A stretch of 64,000 nucleotides of DNA from Ariolimax columbianus (lineage: Eukaryota > Mollusca > Gastropoda > Stylommatophora > Arionidae): positions 121,826,764-121,890,763 of the forward strand of contig JAVGWX010000003.1 in assembly GCA_036924085.1 (NCBI GenBank), in the 5' to 3' direction. Both the position numbers and the translations under genes were made by a program. Shown piece after piece: positions 10,041 to 20,330 of this stretch. The notes beneath the pieces were generated by a model that saw only the letters and a program-made list of their open reading frames with translations, ran no database searches and was not told the DNA's origin. Numbering within the stretch: the stretch's first letter is position 1; every line of letters starts with the position of its first letter.

Positions 10041-10677
10041 ATATCTGTCGGAGACGTACGTACTGCACACACCGGTCGGCGGAGGAAGGGTGTGTAAAAA
10101 GCCTCACTGGGACGGCCGCAGGGACCGACTGACGGGACGGACGGACGGTTGTTTCACCCGTCCCTCACTCCGTCGACCTAGGACCGCCTGACAGGGGCCT
10201 CCCACACGCACCAGACGACCGACCGACCGGGCTCGCTCGAGGAGGGATGGCAGCGCTCTGTGCAGAACGGATCCCAACGACCTCGGCGATGAATTTCACT
10301 GGGACTAGAGACAATTTGGCCTGCCGGCCTGCCCTTCTCCGTAGGGAGAACGCAGGGCCTCGAGGCAACGATTCCTGCTTTCCATTTGCCGGTCACAAGC
10401 TCTTTGCGAGAGTCGGACCACCAGCGAGACGTACTGTCGAGCTCTGCTATAAGCCTTAGATAAATCACCACGGACGGACCACGTTTCCTGATACGGACCA
10501 GACTAGCACACCTCGGTGGAGGAGCCACTACCACAAACCGCACCCAATTCGCACTACGGGGAAAGGCAGGCGAGCGTTTTCCGCAAGCCAGCGCTATCGC
10601 TCCGCCTGGCGGGACTGAGATCGCTTTACGAACACTGGTTGAAATTGAGTCGCTGCGGCGAGACAACTACCCCAGAT
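10041..10677 (-). other. 5' external transcribed spacer (ETS) of pre-rRNA
   Basis: GC-rich, non-coding sequence immediately upstream of the 18S 5' end and in the same orientation. Composition changes sharply to AT-richer DNA after 10690, coincident with the TSD. The sense-strand first bases are ATCTGGGGTAGTTGTC. If the cDNA ran to the RNA 5' end, 10677 marks the pre-rRNA transcription start and the ETS is about 640 nt long. ORFs across this stretch are chance. Confidence 0.75.
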
Positions 10678-10690
10678 GCTTTCATCGTAC
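10678..10690. repeat. Target-site duplication, ETS side of the chimeric insertion
   Basis: GCTTTCATCGTAC, a perfect match to 3283-3295. It lies exactly where GC-rich ETS ends. Confidence 0.8.
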
Positions 10691-10939
10691 GTATTCGCAC
10701 CTACCTATTTACGTGAGCATTTATTTTTGAAACTGTTGTAAATCAACTATCGGCTTGCAGGACCTGTAGTAGGGTGATTTTACACTATTTGTCGTTCCTG
10801 TAGGTCTTACATTGGTAACAACACTTCACTCCAGCTGAGACGACGATAGCCAAAGGGGAAGAATGGGTCTAGACTGGTGGTAGAATCATAGAGTACCAGA
10901 GAGTCATCATAACCTTAGACAAGGAATGCAAAGAACGAA

Positions 10940-11646
10940 ATAACGAGAGTGCAGAGCACGAGGTCAATCAGCTGATAACTGAGAACACCCAGGATAGTGA
11001 CGCTGTCATATACACCGACGGATCAGTCGTGCGCAGTGGGACATCAGGCTGGGGTTTCTCGGCTAGAGTAAGAGGAGAGGTCGTTGCTGAGCGCAGTAGG
11101 ACATACATGTCAACAACCTCCAGTATGAGAATGGAGACGGAAGCAGTGACCTCAGCACTGAAATGGATATCTGAGACTTCTATAACAAAGGCAGTCATCG
11201 TGACAGACGCGCAAGCCGTACTTCAGAAAGTACAGAAGGGATGGCGTAGGTACGAGTGGATACCTGCTGTTGAGGCCTCAAACCTCCAGGCGCTGACCTG
11301 GATCTACTGTCCTGCTCATGTCGGGGTTCAGGGCAAAGAAAGAGCTGACATCTTGGCTTTACGGGCTCCCATCATGGGCACATTGGTGATGGACAGAAGT
11401 GACATTTTGAAATCAATCAATGACCGCCTGCTGGAGGACACCGTAATAGATGAAGCAGCAATCCACAGACTGCAAAGTTTCGACATTAAACGAGGTTCGA
11501 GCGGAGTGGGGCGCATGAGAGGACGGCGCAGGAGAGTGTACAACCAGCGAGCTACAGGGACCATCAGCATCCATACCTTACGCCATTTGATAAGAGAGAC
11601 TGAGCACCTATGGATATGCCCGGAGTGCAGTGGCGTCAATTCTTAG
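10940..11646 (+). pseudogene. LINE RNase H domain remnant (family distinct from LINE-N)
   Basis: An open frame upstream of the GTG at 11029 contains DSDAVIYTDGSVVRSGTSGW (first Asp), then SSMRMETEAVTSAL (Glu), AVIVTDAQAVLQKV (second Asp) and YCPAHVGVQGKERADILA, the block around the fourth acidic residue. The tail carries LWICPECSG, a C..C motif. The layout is a type I RNase H from the 3' end of a LINE pol. No RT is readable upstream, so this is a 5'-truncated or decayed copy. The frame stays open for over 200 codons, suggesting moderate age. Confidence 0.75.
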
Positions 11647-12240
11647 AAACATAAACAGAAACAACTGTTGTTAAAATGCGAAGTAACACATATTATACCG
11701 TCATCAGATACAAGAAAGTTGTTTATATTCCGCCATCTTGACAGAAACTCTGTGAGTTGTTCGTTGTTTTAATGTGTTCTTTGTCCATGCTGTAGGTGTT
11801 GTTTTGTTTTTGTCCTAGTGTAGTCACTAGACCATTACCTGTATATGTTTTATTTATAGACTTTTGACCTGCAGTGCCGTGTCAACTTTGATCTCTTTAT
11901 TTCTACACGTCTGGATCAGGAAGAAGTGGCGCACCATACAAATCTAAACGAAGTGTTTCCAAATTAACACAGTCCTTGGACACTAGTTCTGCAAAGCACC
12001 GCATCGAAATATTATTATGTGATGCTATAAGACAAGTGGATACATTTTAAGCGAAAGGTTGCGCCTGGAGACCCCATGCCTTACGCAAAACGAAACACAC
12101 TAAATAGACTCTGAATCAGTACAAGAAACGGAGATGAGGATACAGTGTTGATGAGAAATAAGACTGGAGAGCCACACAAGACCAAGACCACCTGATTATC
12201 TGCCCCCAACTGGAAACAATACAATATAGATAACGTGTTT
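11647..12240. other. No recognisable feature
   Basis: It may be decayed 3' sequence of one of the flanking LINE remnants; I read no motif. Confidence 0.4.
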
Positions 12241-12244
12241 AAGC

Positions 12245-12600
12245 AGTACGCCAGACCCAATTCACCAACTCAAAAGAAATCAACAAACTACCTTATTTCG
12301 CATGAGAACAGGACACTAGAGACTACTAGAACATCTTTACCGACTGAAGATCTCACACACTGATGAGTGCCCATGTGGAACAGGATGCCAGAACCCTGAG
12401 TATATTCTACAGGAATGCCCAATCTATAGGGAAATGAGATGCCAGACCAGGCCAGAGGGTGCGGAGCTGAGACAAAAGCTGTGGTAGCCGCTCCGACCTG
12501 GTGAAGACTACAGACTTCATCATGGCGACTGGCCTGCAGATATAGCATGACCAGAAGATCCTGAACGCAAAGAAGAAGAGATAACATGTTGACGAGGAAC
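12245..12600 (+). pseudogene. LINE 3' end with C-terminal zinc knuckle, third RNase-H-type family
   Basis: The plus strand reads RMRTGH, LKISHTDECPCGTGCQNPEY, ILQECPIYREMRCQTRPEG and, after a stop, PLRPGEDYRLHH and WPADIA. LINE-N has FRLRTGH, DECPCGTGK and EHLLQNCPTY at the same places, so it is related but distinct. It ends near GCAAAGAAGAAGAGA. The last 115 nt reappear at 40215-40330. Confidence 0.7.
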
Positions 12601-12718
12601 TACAAACCAATCCGTGTAGCTGAACATTGAAAACATGACGTCTGATGGTGCTCCAGAGGCGTGAAGCAAGTATTCTAAACTACTTCAGTACAATCGTGTC
12701 TTATCGATCTCATCATGT

Positions 12719-13074
12719 GGGATCAAGATGCCGAGCAGCGCATGAGCTGCAGTGGTCAGAGACCCATAGCTGACTTCTAGCGTCAGTTCCAGAGAACCAT
12801 AGCTGCCAAGACCCTTCTACACCTCCAAACGGTGATCCTTGATAACAGGCTGCAGCAGGGCAGACTGGCTAAGGAGAAGTGGTCGAAGAGGGAATGCTAA
12901 CTCGGTACTCAAAAAATGCTTGCTGGAGTCGGATGTGTTGGACCGAAAGGTGCAAATATCGCAGTCAAGCTGTAAACTACGACACAACGCATTCCGTTCT
13001 CTGGACTACATTATGCTACTTAAGCCCTTTCAGGGTTTGGTAGCGGGAGATTGAGAACGAACGAAGAAGAAAAA
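12719..13074 (+). mobile_element. SINE-A, full-length copy with TSD
   Basis: A 356-bp element starting GGGATCAAGATGCC and ending GAACGAACGAAGAAGAAAAA. A perfect 13-bp duplication GATCTCATCATGT lies at 12706-12718 and 13075-13087, which fixes both ends and the sense strand. It contains one copy of the CAGCTATGG-type segment that expands elsewhere. I see no clear Pol III A/B boxes and no ORF of note, so the promoter is unknown. The (GAA)-rich tail resembles LINE-N's. Confidence 0.85.
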
Positions 13075-13087
13075 GATCTCATCATGT

Positions 13088-13635
13088 TATATTGTGTTAC
13101 GTTTCTTTTAAGTATACCTTTAGCTCTTTTATTGCAGATTAAAAGATAGAAGGAACACATGTGAGGTCCCTTAAGTTATAATAAGAGAAAACGCTTGTTT
13201 TTAATTTCGTTCCTATTTTTACTTGAATGTAATAATAGAGAAAGAACACGATGACTCCATCTAGCGGTTGAAGATTTTAAAATGAAATTCATCATTACTA
13301 AGGCCACAAGAAAAAATACTTTCCAAAGACAGAACGAAGATTACTAAATGTAAATGTGTACTCTTAAGAGAAATGACAGTACAAGAGTAGGGATACATTA
13401 CAGTAAAGCCATTAGTGTTAGTGACACACGACCAGACTGCAGATATTTACTTAAGGTCTCAGTTAATGTATCTTATATAACATTATCAAATGTGATAGCT
13501 TGCACAGCCGTTTGGAAGGGAACATAGCAACACCAATACAGCTGTAGGTTAAAAGAGGACTTTGAGACAGGTAAGACATTCCTTCATAGGTAGCAGAACA
13601 GTTTTTTGTCAGGACACACTTGATTGGTGTGACAA
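13088..13635. other. No recognisable feature
   Basis: AT-rich, no motif or repeat seen. Confidence 0.4.
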
Positions 13636-13639
13636 AAGC

Positions 13640-14425
13640 AAAGCAGAGCAGGGGATCCACGCTAAGCGGACATGAGAAGGGGATCCTGAGTCAAGGGTAC
13701 ATGAGAAATGGATCCCGAACCAAGGGCACACGAAAAGGAGATCCCGAACCAAGGGGGCATGAGAAGAGGATACCGAACCAAGAGCACACGAGAAGAGGAT
13801 ACCGAACCAAGAGCACATGAGAAGAGGATACGGAACCAAGAGCACACGAGAAGGATACCGAACCAAGAGCACATGAGAAGGATACCGAACCAAGAGCACA
13901 TGAGAAGGATACCGAACCAAGAGCACATGAGAAGGATACCGAACCAAGAGCACATGAGAAGGATACCGAACCAAGAGCACATGAGAAGAGGATACGGAAC
14001 CAAGAGCACATGAGAAGAGGATACGGAACCAAGAGCACATGAATGTGAAGGAGATCCCGAACCAAGGGGGCATGAGAAGGAGATCCCGAACAAAGGGAGC
14101 ATGTGAAGGAGATCCCGAACCAAGGGGACATGAGAAGGAGATCCCGAACCAAAAGGACATGAGCAGGAGATCCCGAACCAAGGGGACATGAGAAGGAGAT
14201 ACCGAACCAAGGGCACATGAGAAGGAGATCCCGAACCAAGGGGACATGAGAAGGAGATCCCGAACCAAAGGGGCATGAGAAGGAGATCCCGAACCAAGGG
14301 CACACGAGAAGGAGATCCCGAACAAAGGGCACATGAGAAAGAGATCCCGAACCAAGGGCACACGAGAAGGAGATCCCGAAAAAGGGCACATGAGAAAGAG
14401 ATCCCGAACCAAGGCGACATACGAA
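13640..14425. repeat. Minisatellite, 27-29-bp unit, about 28 copies
   Basis: The core is GAACCAAGAGCACATGAGAAG, joined by GATACC or GAGATCCC. Units of 27 bp run from about 13845 to 13980 and 29-bp units elsewhere. The unit has no stop in any minus-strand frame, which makes overlapping long ORFs without coding meaning. Confidence 0.9.
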
Positions 14426-14429
14426 GAAG

Positions 14430-14840
14430 GGGATACCTATACCATCACCCCTTTAAAAAATAACCTCAGAACCATATCCAAAATTAAAGTGGAACTTAGA
14501 CTCAAAGACTCTAGAGAATGAAAAGTCTACGAAGTTTTATTATTTGGTGTCAGGATCACCCCAAGATTAGCGTAATAGATTCAACAGTTCATTACCTAAC
14601 AGAAGTCAGACAAGGGTTGGACAACCAAAACTGGTGTCTTGGTCTATCCGCGACAGGCTAAAGATGTAGGAAGTTAAGCTAGAGGGCGGTGTTGGGGTCA
14701 GACATTTCTTATGGATAACTTAGAACTTGTCAAAGCATGGACCTGTCATACTCGCATGTCCAACTTGGGAATTGTCTTCCTTCTACCTTCTCCATTTTTC
14801 CTTCTTCCTTCCTTCTGTCTTCTCCATTCTCCCTTCTTCA
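14430..14840. other. No recognisable feature
   Basis: Spacer between a minisatellite and a SINE-A fragment. Confidence 0.4.
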
Positions 14841-14844
14841 TTCT

Positions 14845-15045
14845 TCCTCATTCTTCTTCTTATTCTTCTTCTTCTTCTTCTTCTTCTTCTGTGTTCGTTC
14901 TCACTCTCCCGCCACAAAGCCATGAACAGGTCTTTGCAAGTATCAGGATACAGTCCGGAGAATAGAATGCGTTATGTCGCTAGTTTACAGCTTGATTGTG
15001 ATATTTGCACCTTCCGGTCCGACAAATCCGTTTTCGACAGAAGGA
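14845..15045 (-). mobile_element. SINE-A, 3' part with long (GAA)n tail
   Basis: The plus strand shows (TTC)n at about 14845-14890, then TTCGTTCTCACTCTCCCGCC, GTCCGGAGAATAGAATGCG, TTTACAGCTTGATTG and CACCTTCCGGTCCGACAAAT. These match the SINE-A 3' half in reverse. Similarity fades after about 15045, so the 5' half is lost. Confidence 0.7.
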
Positions 15046-16499
15046 ATTATTCTAAAAGTTTACCTTTAGTTGTTTTTAGGGGTGCAAAGGAATGTTATCG
15101 GTCGAATGTTTGTTGTCCAGAGGGACGGTGAAGGAGATAACAGCAAAACCAGACCAAAATGGGTCCTTACAATGCATAGGACTGTCAGACAACGTAAACA
15201 TGGGATGTCAACTTAGGGTCTGTTCCAAATCAACCATTACATTAATGGGATACAAGGGAGTGTGTGGTCGCCGTTAAGGAAGGCCAGCGGTGAATCTATG
15301 AATTGGACTGTGAAGTACGAGTGTACAAGTCACGAAAACGGTCGCAAGAATTGTTCACACAGAAGGAACATTTAGGATCAGGTGATCAGATTTCCTCGGC
15401 AACTAACACCGAGAGGGAAGCTTAGGAGGATCTTACAAGATGGCGTATTAATGTATTTGAAACAAGCCAACATGGAGACATGCAGAACAGATGAAATCTT
15501 GACACACAGATTTGACTGGCGACTTAACTGAATGACAAAGACGTGGAAGCTCAAACCAGAATTAAGGTTCCCAGTGTAAGCATTTATCTGTTTGGTTTAT
15601 TGGTCAGCAATCACTAAGAGCAACGGGACGATGCATTGGGTTCATCAATCCAGGTCTCTCTTCTAGACTAAGCCTGAGCGAAATGTGTTTCCTCAGATAC
15701 GAGGAGAGACAATGATATTGTCACAGTGATGTGCTTTTCCAACAGTAACTATTGCCAGCGTGTTTTAAAGGTCTGTCGTAATCATGGAGTCACTTAGATA
15801 TGTCACAAAGTGTCCACATACCTTTAATACTTGGAGTCGCTAACGGTCGATTTGGGAAGCCTTTTATTCAACAGAATATTCTGAACGGAGAAAAACGAGA
15901 CTTCAAGAACACCAGAAGTCTTAGATACTGACAGAGACCAAAGAGCAAGTACATAGTTAACAATTAGATTATGTGGTTAGTGTGAGAATTAGATTAGGCA
16001 GAGTAGAGATAGCGCCTGTGGTTTATTCCGAGAAACTAGCTATGCAATTGTATGGAAACTTTGATCATTTAAGACAGCATAAGAGTAAAGATAACGATCA
16101 CGTGTTTGTAATATAATGATACTATATTGCTGATAAAAACAATAGTTCTTTGTTTAATTCTATTTATAAGAGATTGGTCGTGTTGAATATTTAGATTGTC
16201 TGATAATTGGGAAAGAAACCAAAGGGGAGGTAATTCGGTGCTAACTATTGAAACTAAGGAAGACAGTCTCTACAAGGGAAGAGAAAAGTGGGGACACAGA
16301 CAGACACCTGGCGAAGAACAGCAGAAGTGAAAGCCAGTGCAACCAAAGTAATGGGTGATATGCAAGAAGACGGTCCAAAACCAGGATCGGAGGTTGGCGG
16401 CTATTGCAGCTACACATTTGAGGAATGACATGGAACAGTTCTTTTTCATAAGCTGCAGTTGTAGTTGTATTAGAAAATACTCCTACGGAGTTCTTCACC
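15046..16499. other. No recognisable feature
   Basis: About 1.4 kb of unique-looking sequence without motifs; short ORFs only. Confidence 0.4.
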
Positions 16500-16800
16500 C
16501 TCGATGAACTTAATTTTGTGCGAGTTTCAATCGGCTCTTCTGGCATCACGTGACAGTGGTGGGAAGGGTATTCCTGGACGTAGTGCACTGCAAGGCTTAC
16601 CAATATGCTAACCGATGTGGAGATCACAGTAGCAATTCCCACCTAGTTGAACAGACTGCTGTAACAGTTTGTTTTCAAATGCACGGCGTGGACGTTCGAT
16701 GGGATCTTGGTCAGTATATTGCACCTGACCATGACGCTAGCTTTGCATCCTTACAAGAATACAGCTTGCCACTTCCTCTCTGGTAGACAGATGTAGAGGA
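16500..16800 (+). repeat. Dispersed repeat X, copy 1
   Basis: GATCACAGTAGCAATTCC, GAACAGACTGCTGTAAC and GCACCTGACCATGACGCTAG align in order with GATCACAGTGTTGATTCC, GATCAAACTGCTATGAC and TCACCTGACCCTGATGTTA at 37735-37850. The element type is unknown and the limits are approximate. Confidence 0.4.
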
Positions 16801-16964
16801 AGAATGCTAGGAAAGCTAGAACGCCATGGATAATAATGATGAGGATGGCACAAGACCTAACAGAGGACGAATAATTGTTGCAGCCACACCCGTGTTGGAG
16901 AATCGGTAAGTTGTAGTTTATTTGTTCCTTGTAAGTACGAACGTGTCTCTGTGATTTTATTTGT

Positions 16965-18660
16965 TAGTATCTGAGCCACCATGGTTTTAGTTAGTATCTG
17001 AGCCACTCTTGTTGTTGTTAGTATCTGAGCCACCATGGCGTTTGTTAGTATCTGAGCCACTCTTGTTGTTGTTGGTATCTGAGCCACTATGGTTTTTGTT
17101 AGTATCTGAGCCACTCTTGTTGTTGTTGGTATCTGAGCCACTATGGTTTTTGTTAGTATCTGAGCCACTCTTATTGTTAGTATCTGAGCCACCATGGTTT
17201 TTGTTAATATCTGAGCCACTCTTGTTGTTAGTATCTGAGCCACCATGGTTTTTGTTAGTATCTGAGCCACTCTTGTTGTTGTTGGTATCTGAGCCACCAT
17301 GGTTTTTGTTAGTATCTGAGCCACTCTTGTTGTTGTTGGTATCTGAGCCACTATGGTTTTTGGTAGTAACTGAGCCACTCTTGTTGTTGTTAGTATCTGA
17401 GCCACCATGGTTTTTGTTAGTATCTGAGCCACTCTTGTTGTTAGTATCTGAGCCACCATGGTTTTTGTTAGTATCTGAGCCACTCTTGTTGTTGTTAGTA
17501 TCTGAGCCACTCGTGTTGTTGTTAGTATCTGAGCCACTCTTGTTGTTGTTAGTATCTGAGCCACCATGGTTTTTGTTAGTATTTGAGCCACGCTTGTTGT
17601 TTTTAGTATCTGAACCACTCTTCTTGTTAGTATCCGAGCCACTCTTGTTTTTGTTAGTATCTGAGCCACTCTTGTTGTTGTTAGTATCTGATCCACTCTT
17701 GTTGTTAGTATCTGAGTCACTCTTGTTGTTAGTATCTGAGTCACTCTTGTTGTTGTTAGTATCTGAGCCCCTCTTGTTGTTGTTAGTATCTGAGCCACTC
17801 TTGTTGTTGTTAGTATCTGAGCCACTATTTTTGTTAGTATCTGAGCCACTCTTCTTGTTGTTAGTATCTGAGCCACTCTTCTTGTTGTTAGTATCTGAGC
17901 CACTCTTGTTGTAGTTAGTATCTGAGCCACTCTTGTTGTTGTTAGTATCTGAGCCACTCTTGTTGTTGTTAGTATCTGAGCCACTCTTGTTGTTGTTAGT
18001 ATCTGAGCCACTCTTGTTGTTGTTAGTATCTGAGCCACTCTTGTTGTTGTTAGTATATGAGCCACTCTTGTTGTTGTTAGTATCTGAGCCACTCTTGTTG
18101 TTAGTATCTGATCCACTCTTGTTGTTGGTATCTGATCCACTCTTGTTGTTGGTATCTGAGCCACTCTTGTTGTTGTTAGTATCTGAGCCACTCTTGTTTT
18201 TGTTAGCATCTGATCCACTCTTGTTGTTGTTAGTATCTGAGTCACTCTTGTTGTTGGTATCTGAGCCACTCTTGTTTTTGTTAGTATCTGATCCACTCTT
18301 GTTGTTGTTAGTATCTGAGTCACTCTTGTTGTTGGTATCTGATCCACTCTTGTTGTTGGTATCTGAGCCGCTCTTGTTGTTGTTAGTATCTGATCCACTC
18401 TTGTTGTTGTTAGTATCTGAGTCACTCTTGTTGTTGGTATCTGAGCCACTCTTGTTGTTGGTATCTGAGCCACTCTTGTTGTTGGTATCTGAGCCACTCT
18501 TGTTGTTGTTAGTATCTGAGCCACTCTTGTTGTTGTTAGTATCTGAGTCACTCTTGTTGTTGGTATCTGAGTCACTCTTGTTGTTGGTATCTGAGCCACT
18601 CTTGTTGTTGTTAGTATCTGAGCCACTCTTGTTGTTGTTAGTATCTGAGTCGCTCTAGTT
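16965..18660. repeat. Minisatellite, 24/27-bp unit, about 65 copies
   Basis: The unit is TTAGTATCTGAGCCACTC plus (TTG)n. Length alternates between 24 and 27 bp because the embedded TTG run has one repeat more or fewer. Some units replace TTG with CATGGTTTT. Because every unit length is a multiple of three, both strands stay open for hundreds of codons (LLLVSEP on plus, TTTRVAQIL on minus). This is not evidence of a gene. Confidence 0.9.
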
Positions 18661-18761
18661 TTTGTTGCAACGTACATTCTTTGCGAGAAGTAAGAAACAT
18701 TACAACAGTATGTCACATTATTTAAAAAATGATAAATAGGAAACAATTTGCATTATTAGTG

Positions 18762-19133
18762 TCTTCTTCTTCTTGTTCTTCTTCTCTTCTTCGTTTTGAA
18801 ACTTATGCTACCAAGCCCTGAAAATGGCTTTCCAAATCGCAGATGTTGTCTGAAGAACGGAATGCGTTGTGTTGTAGTTTACAGCTTGACTGATATGTTT
18901 GCACGCGTCGGTCCGACACATCCGACTTCAGCAGGCATTTTTGAATACCGGGTTAGCCTTCCAACTTCGATCCCTTCGCATTAGCTAGCCTGCTCTGTTG
19001 CAGCCTATTATCCAGGATCACCGCGTGGAGGTGTAGAAGGGTCTTTGCATTTCTCGTTCGCGGCCCTGACGCTAGCAGTCAGCTACGGATCGCTGACCTC
19101 CGCAACTCATACACTGCCCAGCATTGTGATCCA
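18762..19133 (-). mobile_element. SINE-A copy
   Basis: Complement of a GAA-rich tail at 18762-18795, then ACCAAGCCCTGAAAATGGC, ACGGAATGCGTTGTG, TTTACAGCTTGACTG, CATCCGACTTCAGCAGGC, TATCCAGGATCACCGCGTGG and the CAGCATTGTGATCC end. Imperfect flanking repeats (CATTATTAGTG / CATTATGAGTA) may be the TSD. Confidence 0.75.
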
Positions 19134-20095
19134 TTATGAGTATCTAATAAATGCTGGAATATTGTGTAATATATTTCTTTGTATCAAGTATCACCTTCTT
19201 GCGAGGGAACTAACATGTTTCTCTCTCCGCTGTCTTGCTGTCTTTAACTGTTATAACCAGGCGCGGTCGATCCATGTAAGCGGTGCTTGTTTTCCCTTAG
19301 CAAACCAATCAATACATTTGTTTCCTTTGTTTAGCTCATAAAGAAATAGTCAAATATTACATTTTCGCAGATATGTGTTTAATGTTACTCCTACTCTACG
19401 GACTTACAGCGACAGCATCCATGTCACTCTTTCTTACACCATGACTCTGCCTCGTCTTTAAATGTGGATGCAGGAGGAAAGAGGCTGGAAAGTAAAATCT
19501 CTGCTTTCACAACTCGTATATGACCTGCAATAAGTGTGGCCTGCAATGCGTGATGTGCCGTGAAGATGGGCGGAGTTGCCGTGTGGTATGTGTGCTTCAT
19601 GGAAGCATTAGAAGTAAAATTGTATCCATGTTCAATGAACGAAGAGTATTTTTGCTTCGTGTTCTCGGATAAGCTTTTATATATATATATATTACGTAAA
19701 AATAAACATAATTATTATAGTAATTTTTTACAGTAGAATTTGCGAACGTGTTTTGAGCTTGGTGTGTGTGAAGATAAGTCTACCGCCTGGACAAAGAGGG
19801 TGTCTATCGGCCAACGGCAGTTACCGAGTTTAAGAAACACTGTAATGTGTATACGTATTACGTAATATTTAATGGTGCCGTAGCCAGGACTTGGGCAATT
19901 GTTCCTAACTTGTGTGACTTAAAACGGTATTTGTCAAGACTTTATATGCGTCGACCATATGTCCTTGCTTAGTTAATTAATACTGCTATCTCAGAATGTT
20001 CACAAATACGAATATAATTCCAATGTACGAGAAAGAGGGAACTTTAGGCTGTACACAAGATCTAATAGATCGGCGACGGTAACTCTGTGACACTG
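19134..20095. other. No recognisable feature
   Basis: AT-rich spacer with a short (TA) run near 19678; no motif. Confidence 0.4.
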
Positions 20096-20330
20096 AATTC
20101 AGTTCAGTTCAGATGCCATTCTCCAATCAAAGTTTGATTGCAATGGATCTCCAATGCCCATTTTCGATTGCCTTGATTTTGCAATCTGACAGACATTCCC
20201 TAACAATCTCTTGATGCTATCCTCCAACTGAATGCGTGGTTTTCTTCTGGTACGTTCTCCCTCTACTTTTCCTTCTAGTAAGTTTTCCAGTTATGTCTTA
20301 TTATAACTGAGTAGACTGGACCGTGTTGGA
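20096..20330 (-). pseudogene. LINE C-terminal remnant with (CTGAA)n tail
   Basis: The minus strand reads ENLLEGKVEGERTRRKPRIQ, LEDSIKRLLGN and later GDPLQSNFDWRMASE. This is the GK.EG.R.RGR....D..K common to LINE C-termini. It ends in ACTGAACTGAATTCAG, a (CTGAA)n-like tail also seen at the 3' end of the LINE at 34695-35905. Confidence 0.65.

Larger units (their letters stand above)
3296..10677 (-). mobile_element. Chimeric retroposon: 5' ETS + 18S rRNA (partial) + rRNA-mimic 5' leader + LINE-N
   Basis: Read on the minus strand, the insertion starts at 10677 with 5' ETS, then the 18S 5' end, breaks off in 18S at 8804, crosses a tandem mosaic of diverged LSU/SSU rRNA pieces, then a leader and the LINE-N ORF, and ends in (GAA)n. 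Perfect 13-bp TSDs bound it. What is seen: the repeats, the tail, and the change from GC-rich ETS to AT-richer DNA at 10690. Inference: one target-primed reverse-transcription event copied a LINE RNA joined to pre-rRNA, by read-through transcription or by template jumping. A later rearrangement is less likely because the TSD brackets the whole composite. Confidence 0.75.

Noticed and set aside
10165..10716. ORFs of 66-162 codons in the ETS
   Set aside because: Chance ORFs in GC-rich spacer, with no motif and on both strands.
16857..18746. 629-codon ORF with TTTRVAQIL repeats and the opposite-strand LLLVSEP ORF
   Set aside because: Both are translations of one minisatellite whose unit length is a multiple of three. 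No domain, start context or splice signal supports a gene.
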